NCBI GenBank assembly: GCA_963924555.1
Contig: OZ004595.1
Location: 2,914,001 to 2,978,000 of the forward strand
DNA: 64,000 nt
Source of the DNA: Crambe crambe
Taxonomy: Eukaryota; Porifera; Demospongiae; Poecilosclerida; Crambeidae
Reading direction: 5' to 3'
Shown: positions 54,801 through 64,000 of the stretch, in pieces
Numbering within the stretch: position 1 is the stretch's first letter
How the letters are laid out: each line of letters starts with the position of its first letter
Notes under the pieces: model-generated
What the model was told of the DNA's origin: nothing
The model's input: only the letters and a program-made list of their open reading frames with translations
Database searches by the model: none
Position numbers and translations under genes: made by a program

Positions 54801-57350
54801 AACTTGAAGTTTTGCAGTTGTGGTTGGATAATGACAGTACCAATGAAAGTCTAGAAGAATTATTAGTCAAAGTTGTACAGAAAATTGTACTCCAAGAAAG
54901 TAAGTTGGAATTCAATTAGCTAGTGGCCATGCAACATAATACTTAGATAAGTACTCATTATTTTTATATTGATTCATTAACTTTATATAGAGTGCTGGAA
55001 GGTCTTCACTATTATAGTAATTGTTTTATGCTCCGTTTTCTTGATTACAACTTCAATGGTTATAATATACTACTGGTACTCACTCTATCAGCTATCCAGT
55101 GCAGCAAACTCTAATCAGTCGGCACTCATTAGCAGTAGTGACTCACAATGGTACAGTAACCATGAAAGGCACACAATCCATGACTTACCATTACCACCAG
55201 AGCCATTTGTGGGGAGGGATGCAGACGTGAATAAACTTACCACTGAGCTCCTCACTGGTTCAGCTCACATCGTAAACATCAATGGACCCCCTGCATATGG
55301 CAAATCCACTTTAGCTATTCATGTTGGACATAAAGTATTCGCAAGTGGAATCAATGTACGATACATCGATGTCATTGAACACTATATTTTTCTTCAAGAT
55401 GACCATCATCACCCTGACTTGTTTCAAGATGACAGTGCAGTGGACCAGTATAGAAATTTTGGTGTGAATCAGTATTATGATCAAGAAAAACATAAAACAA
55501 AATCTAGGGATGAAATATACAGTGTATTCGCTATAGAGCTGCAGAAATGGGCAAAGACAGTCAAAACCCCCACTGTGTTGATACTTGATAACTGTGACAA
55601 CTTACTTCAGAGCAGTGACAAGCGAAAGTTCATATACTCTGTAAAAACTATCATCAAACTAGCACACTATAAACTAAAGGTGATCATTACTTCTCAAAAG
55701 CACGTCAGATTTCTTGATGACTTTCTACGCTATCAAATAGCTGAACTGTCTCCACCAATGTCTATAATACTGTTAAGAAAAAAATATCCCCTACTTTTAA
55801 CTGCTGCTAGTAATGGGACCATCTTTCGAATGGTATCAGCAGCAGGTCACTGTCCTCTGGCTTTGAAAGTAATCGGGAGTTTATTGAATGAATCTAGAAC
55901 ATCAATTTCTGTCCTACTTGACGAGCTTGAAAGAAGACCGATTCCAGTTATTTCCGATTCGTTTGAGGAAGTTGATCGGTTTGAATACTTAATGTCAGTG
56001 GCGTATCAGTATTTGAGTGGGGATACAAAGGAATGTGGGCATTACTTGAGTTTTTTTCCGGGATCTTTTGAGTTGACAGCAGGAAAACATATTCTCAAAC
56101 AGATAAACTCTACTTATGATATCAATTGCATCAATGGTTTGATCCGGCAGTCTCTACTTGATGAATTCTTGTATGGACCAAATCTGACTATGTCCATCAT
56201 ACGACTCAGAATGTATAGACTAGTAAGGGAGTACTTTGGACAATCCCATTTTGCCACAAATGGACAACTAGCCATAAAGATGGACATATTTTTCGAAAGC
56301 TATCGGACATATTACTCCCATTATATTGTGCGTTATTCAAATTCAAGCAATTACAAGTCGCCAAATGAAATTGAGGAGTACAGATTCTTATCAGATAGCC
56401 ACAACTTCTTATTTCTATTCAACATATTGACTACCTCAAGTGTGAATTCAGCAAGTGAAGTCACAGCTCTTTGCTTTGGTCTTCGAAGAGGGTATCTTAT
56501 TTCCATGAGTAATACTTCAATAGTAAAAATTGTCTACCATCTCTTACAGAACCTAGAGTACTATGAAGCAGTGTGTGATTCAATAACGCTAACAGAATGC
56601 TCAAAATTCTACATTGATATTCTGAATATATTACATAATGCATACTGTTCAGAGTGGAATTGCAGTGTCATACCCATTCTGTGGACCATGGAGGAATGTG
56701 AGATATTCAAGTGTTCACATGTTTCTATGTCGTTACAATATCTTACTACTATGAACTCATCATATAAAGAGACAACTATAATCGAAGAGATGTCATTAGC
56801 ATCTGATTTGTGCACAGCAGCAATGGTGTTGCTGTATTTACCCTTTATTTTCATTGGATCAATATTGGGTACGATTTTTGCCAAAATTTGGAAAGTGCCA
56901 TTTATTCTGCTGAGCATTACAACCTTATATTATACTTTCTATTTGGTTACCAACTTGATAACATTAGCGATAACTCAAGAAATTGATTGTTGGAGATGGT
57001 TTGTTGTATCTTTATTATGCAACTATAGTGATTACATACTCATAGTCCTAGGAGCAGTAATCGTAGTGATGCTGACATATCGTGGTGGTCTTCTGAATTC
57101 TCTGTACAATGTATGTGCAACAATATGTCTCATCATAACTCTGTACTTTCTTTTATACAACTTTTCAGTAGTGATTTTGTCCACTCTCATCATCGTGTAC
57201 TTTGTGCTACCATTTGCTGTAATTTTCTATATAGCAACTGATTTTCAGTTGTCAGTGATGGCATTGTTCTTCTTTTTGTGCTTGGTAGTTGTCATTTGCT
57301 TACCCTTTGTAACATATTTCATTGGCTCTCCAATATTTGATATTGATTGA
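51881..57350 (+). CDS. Signal peptide-FN3-TM-Death-Death-NB-ARC-multi-TM protein
   Basis: Exons: 51881-51938 (signal peptide, SSFLLIVALWQCSHA), 52061-52353, 52707-52793, 53034-53237 (FN3-like ectodomain), 53913-53987 (membrane span, LAVVVMLSCSVSVARV), 54042-54326 (Death domain 1), 54627-54899 (Death domain 2), 54991-57350. The last exon starts with a second span (FTIIVIVLCSVFLITTSMVI), then NB-ARC: P-loop GPPAYGKST, Walker B LILDNCDN, KVIITSQ, GHCPLAL. It ends with about six hydrophobic segments (56800-57345). No LRR, WD40 or TPR sensor follows NB-ARC. One base shift near 52210-52222 (stop after CTVPPR) breaks the ectodomain; it may be an error, an allele or decay. The other junctions keep frame. 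The spans would place NB-ARC on the opposite side from the Death domains unless one span is not inserted; two genes are the alternative. Confidence 0.65.
53557..53787. repeat. 231-bp MITE in an intron of the Death/NB-ARC gene
   Basis: Terminal inverted repeats of about 30 bp (TTGTGACAGTCCCAGGTAGA ... ATATT) surround a non-coding core. It lies between the ectodomain exon and the transmembrane exon. I could not identify a duplication with confidence. Confidence 0.8.
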
Positions 57351-58617
57351 AAAACTTACTTATACTGAATCTGACAATCTGTAATGTAGCTGCACCATCA
57401 TGGCCGTGTGTGAGCAGTCTTGATTTTGTGCTATGTTACAGAACATGTGGATACTGAAGATGCTATAAAATGTAGAACTTTCTTGCCATTTCCTCTACTC
57501 TTTTTTTCCACTTAAAAAAAACAAAAACATTTTTTTTGCATAATGTCCACTGAACTTCATATTACTATTAATTTGTAATGGAAGAAGAGATATTGTTTTG
57601 TCACAATGTGGGGCATGATAGTCTGGTTAATCCTTTGTACAAGTTTTGCATGATACAGGACCCAAATCGAGAGCAGCATCCCAGAATTTCAACTCACTTA
57701 GTGATACAGCAACAGTACTAGCTGGTAGAGCTCAACACTTCAAACCTTGACTCGCTAATAATCATATGGCTGGTATGCTATTGGGGAACTATACATCTTA
57801 AGAAACTTCTGTCCCTGCATACACATAGAAGAATGAATTCTTTAAAACCATGATAAAGAGAGAAAAAAGGACCAGGAACAAGTAAGAGAAAAAAAATTTC
57901 TGTGAAATGAAAAAAAAAAAAAAATGTAGGGATGACCATTGCTTGAAAAAGTAAGGAAACAAGGGTAGGGACGAAGGCTGGAAATGGGATTGATCTTTGT
58001 TCTGTATATCCAGCCACAACAATCCCTACATAATGATATGTTGTGTAGCTTCAGATTATATAGTGCAGTAATGTACGTGTATATGTAAGGATTGTTTGCT
58101 GGATATACAGGACAAAGATTGATCCCATAATCCTATACCCTTGTTTCCTTACTTTTTCGAGCAATGGTCATTCCTACATTTTTTTTATTTCATGGAAATG
58201 TTTTTTTCTTGTTACTGTTGCTAATGTGGATGATGCTTTATGCAACACATATCATGAATTATAGAGTCAAAAGTATTAGCTACAGTCAAATAAACACACA
58301 TGATGAGTAATATAACAAAGTAAAGGAGCAAAATAGTTACAATCATTGAAAATATTGACATGAGCTGCAACATAAAGGAATAAATAGCTAGTGCACTTAG
58401 TGATAGAAGTCCACAATATAGCTACATGCACACACACACACACGCACCTGTTCCTGTTCCAGTTTGGTACACACACCACACATGCACACATATAGACTTG
58501 AAGTTAGAGGAACTATAGGCTAATAGTTAGTGTAATTATTTTTTTCTGCGCTTTCTCCCTTTTAGTTTCTTTCTATCAGTCAAAGGTTGATCTGCACAAA
58601 GAGTGAAAATTTAGTGG
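57351..58617. other. Intergenic spacer between convergent genes
   Basis: This is the 3' flank of both the Death/NB-ARC gene (plus) and the ZNFX1-like gene (minus). It contains a MITE (57785-58217) and a CA-repeat (about 58428-58445). No gene is seen. Confidence 0.6.
57785..58217. repeat. MITE, second copy of the 39-kb family
   Basis: Inverted arms around gtagggatgaccattgcttg ... agtaaggaaacaagg (57925-57965) and the complement (about 58140-58175), with the ctgtccctgcatacacatag tail at 57810. It has the same organisation as 39051-39410 but is flipped, with longer A-runs. Confidence 0.8.
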
Positions 58618-61600
58618 TCATAATGTGACAATCCTTATAATACCTTTTATTGGTGTTGCTACTGCTGTTGCTGCTGCTGTTGCTTCTGCTACTGTTTTTG
58701 GTGCACTTCTTGTTTCCTGTGTCCCATGGCCAGCAGGTTTTGCCTTTCTCCTCTTCTTCTTTGCCTTTTCTGGTAAAGGAGCTGCCATCACTGAAAATAA
58801 GTTTACAAACATAACTATTATTGAACAAATTTGTCTTTAAAAGGACTTGATGCCTCGGCACATAGTATAGACTTGGCTATAATGCATTTTGGTTGTCACT
58901 GATTTCTTTTTTGCAGGTATAGCTATAAAATTATACTGAAGACTGAAGCATGCATGTCATTACTCTATAATTATCACATTAATGAGCAAACTATTATAGT
59001 TAGTGCAAGTGGCTAGCTATAGCTTGTTTGTTTAGTTTTGTTGGCTCTTTCTGCTTTTCCTCAGGATTTTTAGCCTACTTGTGACTTTTTAGCTTCTATT
59101 CTTGTTATTTAAGGCTTTCTTGTAGGCTCTCTTGCTGCTCCATGCTGGTTTTCTTGCTCCCAGTACTTTCTCAGATGATCATTTACTTGCCTACTGCCTC
59201 TGTTTGGCTCTCTTTCTACTTTATCGTGATTACTATTCTGTCTTGCTATTTAACTTTCTTGTAGGCTCTCTTGCTGCCTTTTCAGACGATCATAAAAAAT
59301 TGACCATCTGGATCTGCTCTCGCTTTTCATGTTAGTTTTCTTGCTCCCTGTATTTTCTCAGACGATCATTAACTTGCTGCTTAGTTATTCTCTTACTACT
59401 TTCTAGCTGCTGAGCTGTGGCCTGTGCATGCATGTGACTGTAAGGTCAAGGTCACATGCATACATATAACCATAGTCGCTTCCAGCACTACACCTCGGCA
59501 CTTTGGTGCCGAGGCAAAAAACAGCACAATACGTGCATCATAGCCTTTATTGGTACATTATTATAGCTACATAATAATTATGGTTAGTGGCAAGTTACTT
59601 TCTGCTCGTTGTTTTTCAATATCGATATGCCTTGATTTCCGCACTTTGATCTCATTGGCCTGTATGCTTCCATCATAACTACCTGCATCCAGAATGAACG
59701 ATGCATGAAACTACAACTACATACATAATTAATAGCCATACAATTGATTAAAGACCACACTAGGGGCTAGGGCTAGGGCTATTCCTTCACACATGTACAC
59801 ACACACACATGACGTGTACACACTAGAATATTATGATTCTTAAAATATTATACTTAATTACCTGTGCACTCTGGACACGACACTCTTAAGGCTCCTACTT
59901 CACAGACTGGAACACAATAGTAGTGATTTCTGTCACATCTTCGCCAGCTCCCATTCAAAATGTGTGGATGAAAACACTCTATCTCTCTGATAAGGTCATT
60001 TGTGGACTCAAAGATTCGGATGCCTTTGGTGAGGAGTTTATCATCCAATGACTGTGAGTGACGAATGAAATCTGCTCTTTGTATTCGTAGCTTTGGATCA
60101 GATTCATGCTTCTCCAAAAATGCTTTTTCAGTGGCACATGCTCGATGGAATTGAACGATACGGACAAAGCTTTGCTCATAAGCATACATTTTTGCTTTGA
60201 CACACAAACGATAGAATTCACTCATTAGATCAGAAAGGATTTGAAATGAGAGCTTTGTTTCTTTCCTTGAAATCTTCCTCCCCATAAGGTTTAATATTCG
60301 TTGGAAGGATTCATGAGTGTGACCTATTAATAGGACATACTTGAGAATTTTGGCAAATAAATAGAATAACAGGTATTCCTCTGGATTAAAAGAAGTTGAA
60401 GCCAAATAATATTTAATCACCCAATGCATAGCACGAGGGTTTTTAAAAATGACTTTGGAGTTTTGTTCAAAATCTCTCAAAATAGATTCAAAAAGTTGGT
60501 CTAAGAGAATCTTCTTTTGGTCAGATGTTTCTTGCTGTATGGTTAAATCTTCAAGTCTGGTTCTCACAGCATCAACATGCAGTAGTGACTCCTTCATACG
60601 ATTGCCATAGCGATAGCTACAACTGAAAGGTGAGCAGCACTCTGGACATTGAAGAGGACTTACTTCATATTCAGGCAAGCTCTCAACATATTTATCCAAA
60701 TCTTTTACTGCAAAGATATGACTGCAAGGCAACTGGATATAGCACTGGTCCGGGGATATCTTCTTTGAAATCTTTAGTAGACTCATAAATTCATCCTTAT
60801 GACACTTGGGACAGGTGGAAAGACAGGGTTCTCCACACAGGCCAACACATCGATGGCGACCACACTTCAGTTTTTTAGTACACTTCTCATTACAAACGGG
60901 CCTATCACATTGCTCATGGCACTGTTTTTTGCATTTATAATGTGGACAGGACCAACCACATGGCTCATGGCATTGAAAATACTCAGTATTGCAGTCATAG
61001 GGGACTTTGTTGTGTCTACATTCGAGAATTCTACTAGCCTCTGAATGATTATACTGATGGGTTGAGCCCAGACACTTCATTTTTACCAGTTCACCACAAA
61101 AATGCTTCAACTTTATTGAAGAACTGCATGGCTTGTGGATGCGTGTTAAACAACAATCTGAACACCTCCCCCTGCACAGATGCCCACAGGCTAATGGAGA
61201 CCGGCAAATCATATCACAAGGCTTCTCTTCAGATGTAGTAGAACAAGGTACATTGTGCTGATGCCCGCAGGGATAGGTTTTCTTGGTAAGAACTTGGCAT
61301 TCAAGCTCAGAGCTGCAGTTGTCACAACATAGCTTAGTGTAAGGGTGGCCACAACTCATCAACTTTTCACACTTCTTTCGACATGGCTGAAAGTCTTGGT
61401 GACACAGTTTTCTAAGCTTATGCCCCTGATTACAGGTCCACTCCATATTCACCTGACATTTCTTTGTGCATTTATCTCCACATCTGTTCATACAGATATG
61501 TCCACAATTTAACTTCTTTTGACACGATCGTTTGCACTTGATTTTCTGCAGGTTAGTTCTCTCAAAGCACGAGATTTCAGTCTCGTGCTTGCAATGTGGT

Positions 61601-64000
61601 AGAGAGACTTTGATTTTCATGTGGCATTTCACTTTAGCACTTTCACCACATGTTGTCTCAACTTTATTGCCACAGTTCTTGCACTCTATTGTGCGTTTCT
61701 TAGTACATGCCTCCTTGCAAGGTTTGCCACATATGGCAGGGCATTTATGGCCACAAGCTAATTTCTTCAGACATCGCTTGGTGCAGGTATACTGACTGGA
61801 GTCTTTTGAACATAAAAGATTGGCTGTGTGACCACAAAGTAATTCCTTTCGACATGATTCAGTGCAGGTGTACTGATTGGGGTCTGTTGAACACGAAACA
61901 TTGGCTGTGTGGCCACAAGGTAATTCCTTCAGACACGACTCAGTGCAATAGTACTGATTGGGGTCTATTGAACATGGAAGAGTGGCTGTGTGACCACAAG
62001 GTAATTCCTTTAGACACAATTCAGTGCACCGATTGGGGTCTTCTGAGCACAGTAGCTTGACTTTATGACCACACTTTAGGGTCCTCTCGACTTCAGTTGT
62101 GCAAACACACTTTTGGTAGCAATTAAGTTTGCATGAATGTCCGAATCCACACTTTCTTCCACATAGCACCTCACATTTGAATTTGTTGAGGTCCTGACTG
62201 CAAGAAACCAGTCGTAAATGGCCACAACGTGGAATTATTGTATATACTTCAACATTGCAGGGTTTGCATCGTTCAGAGCATAGGAGAGGACAGGGATGCC
62301 CTTTGGAGCAAGATTTCCTGCATATTTGTCTACACTTCACTTCGTTGGGATTTTGATGGCAGTCCATTTCTTGTTGGTGTTCACACTTCGGGATAACCTT
62401 GGTTACTTTTATCTTACACACACACTTTTTATAGCAGGGCAAAGTACATTGATGACCTTCTGAACACAGACGGGAGCATCTTTGGTGACATGTGACGTAA
62501 CATGGATCTTCATGGCAAAACATTTCCTGTGTGTGGCCACATTTTTCGATAAGCTTGGGTACTCTTGTCTTGCAGACACACCTTTCATAGCAGAGCAAGG
62601 AACATTTGTGACCCAGTGAACACAGACGAGAGCATTCATGGAAACAGTCGAACTCGGATGGATCTTGATAGCAGAACATTTCTTGAAGGTGGCCACAGTT
62701 AGGGATGGTCCTTTTCACTCGTGTAAAGCACTGACATTCTTCGCTACACTTTTTGGTGCACCTGTGGCCCTCAGGGCATTCTCGACTGCATTGTTGCCAG
62801 CATTTAAACTTCACATGCTCACGATCATCAGTGTGGCACTTTCGAGTACAAACATGCCCACAATCCAAGCGATATCGACAGTCGAGTAAGCAGCCTCCAT
62901 TAGGAGATTTTTCGGCAAAGTCTTCAGATGTTGTGGCGATATATTCATTACTGGGATGATTGACACAGTGAATCTTCAGGCCAATCCCTAATCTACCCTT
63001 GGCTTCCATACTGGACATTATACTCTCCCATATGTCAGTCTTTGAGCTTCTTCTTAGCATTTTGAAGTTACCAATGCAGTAAAATCCATGCTTGGCACGA
63101 GAGAGAGCAACACACACACGGTTTTCTTCCCTTAAGAATCCTATGTTTCCTTCCTTGTTACTTCGGACCAGTGAAAGCAATATGATGTCATTTTCTTCTC
63201 CTTGAAAATCATCAACAGTACTAACACGGACTCCTTGAAATGTTCCAGCTGGCATTAGTTTTCTTATTTTAAGAAGCTGTCCAGTGTAAGTAACAAGGAT
63301 TGTTATCTGACTTGGACTGTAACCAACTTGCAGTAGATACTCGCACAAAGCAACCAAGTACTTTGCTTCGTATATATTTGAATGGCTGAGATCACTTCCT
63401 TCCTCAGGATGATCATGTTGGATGAAGAAAATGTCACCACTTATACCCTTAATATTGGGATAATCTTTGACTGAATCGTGGTTTTCGAGGGTTTCGTACA
63501 CATGAGGCTTGACAAGCTCTGCAATTTCAGGCCTCATTCTGTGCTGGATTTGCAAAGTGACATGAGGGAAATTGTTCTTCACTAAACGTTCAAATAATGA
63601 AATATCGAGCTTGTACTTGACAGCCAGATCATACTCGTTTGGCTTTGGTCGCAGCTGCTTGTGGTCTCCAATGAGAATAAGGTGCTGAGTTGCAGCATTC
63701 AGAGCCGACACTATGTGAGACTCAAGCACTTCAGCTGCCTCTTCTACTATCACAATTTTGGGTTTGACGAGATGAAGGATATGCTGATATTTTGCAGCTC
63801 CTGTAGTTGTCATGCCAATAATGTGAGCTGTTTCCAGTGCATAGCGGTCAGTGTTTTGATGTGCTTCATTTGCTTGATCACATGCTTGATTGTACTCTTT
63901 GCATTTTTCTTCAAGTTGATTCAGTAGACGTTTTTTATACTTTCCATGCCAGTACTTATACAGTCTCCAGCGATCCTTTAAATCGATGTCATGGACGTCT
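58618..64000 (-). CDS. ZNFX1-like NF-X1-type zinc-finger helicase (5' end outside window)
   Basis: Exons: 64000-59862 (open to the edge), 59682-59599 and 58790-58618; both junctions keep frame. SF1 helicase motifs: VIVEEAAEVLES (II), LIGDHKQLRP (III), QIQHRMRPEI (IV), STVDDFQGEENDII (V), NRVCVALSRAKHG (VI); motif I lies beyond the edge. Then come more than fifteen NF-X1-type Cys/His repeats (CGH...C pattern, about 62900-60750), including near-identical units at about 61790-62050. A helical region follows, then an RZ-type finger (GSWRRCDRNHYYCVP ... CPEC) completed in exon 2, and a lysine- and alanine-rich tail in the last exon. Helicase + NF-X1 + RZ is the ZNFX1 layout, an RNA-binding antiviral and small-RNA factor in animals. 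Length and tail differ from vertebrate ZNFX1. Confidence 0.8.
58791..59598. other. Intron of the ZNFX1-like gene with degenerate repeats
   Basis: Minus-strand intron between the last two coding exons. It contains two to three diverged copies of a block around ttgtaggctctcttgctg ... ttctcagacgatcat (59100-59370) and a perfect cctcggcac/gtgccgagg hairpin (59492-59513). The plus-strand frames are repeat artefacts. Confidence 0.6.

Noticed and set aside
58400..58495. CA-rich frame on the minus strand as a gene
   Set aside because: The Cys/Val-rich translation comes from a CA microsatellite.

Overview
The window is animal nuclear DNA. It is AT-rich, its genes have short GT-AG introns (often 50-90 bp), and it is crowded with transposable elements. 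CARD, Death, NB-ARC and NF-X1/RZ zinc-finger domains, large RecQ-like and SWIM/MULE-type mobile genes, and many small inverted-repeat elements suggest a basal metazoan. A demosponge such as Amphimedon is my best guess, but this is inference from gene style and not a species match.

Layout. 0-0.2 kb: one partial minus-strand exon of an unrecognised gene. 0.87-3.1 kb: a small LTR retrotransposon with near-identical LTRs and a 5-bp target duplication, broken gag-protease and integrase, and no reverse transcriptase. 5.5-8.4 kb: a LINE without endonuclease. 8.4-15.7 kb: a SWIM/MULE-transposase/PHD gene with a frameshift and a stop, whose third intron is filled by two 1.48-kb repeats (each opening with a 449-bp palindrome) and three in-frame 231-bp repeats. 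16.0-21.1 kb: a minus-strand LINE remnant whose leader was hit twice by TIR elements, each flanked by CCGG duplications and each with an internal minisatellite. 21.9-25.9 kb: convergent RecQ-like and DUF6589-like pseudogenes. 26.7-36.3 kb: a 5'-truncated LINE split by a complete 7.56-kb DNA transposon. 36.7-51.4 kb: a CARD-TPR-ankyrin-SF1 helicase gene of TRANK1 type. 51.9-57.4 kb: a signal peptide-FN3-TM-Death-Death-NB-ARC-multi-TM gene. 58.6-64.0 kb: a minus-strand ZNFX1-like helicase gene running off the right edge.

Best candidate for an undescribed system: the transposon at 28557-36118. It has roughly 450-bp terminal inverted repeats, a perfect 9-bp target duplication, and an uninterrupted 1450-codon gene joining a ubiquitin-like leader ending in GG, a B-box-like zinc finger, a RecQ helicase, a MULE-type DDE transposase and a Tudor-like tail. 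It also holds a spliced gene for a small signal-peptide/transmembrane protein.

The right third (36.7-64 kb) places three genes with innate-immunity-type architecture side by side: a CARD-helicase, a Death/NB-ARC membrane protein and a ZNFX1-like nucleic-acid helicase. A joint role is inference from domains and proximity only. Exon boundaries were read by eye from GT-AG signals and frame continuity.
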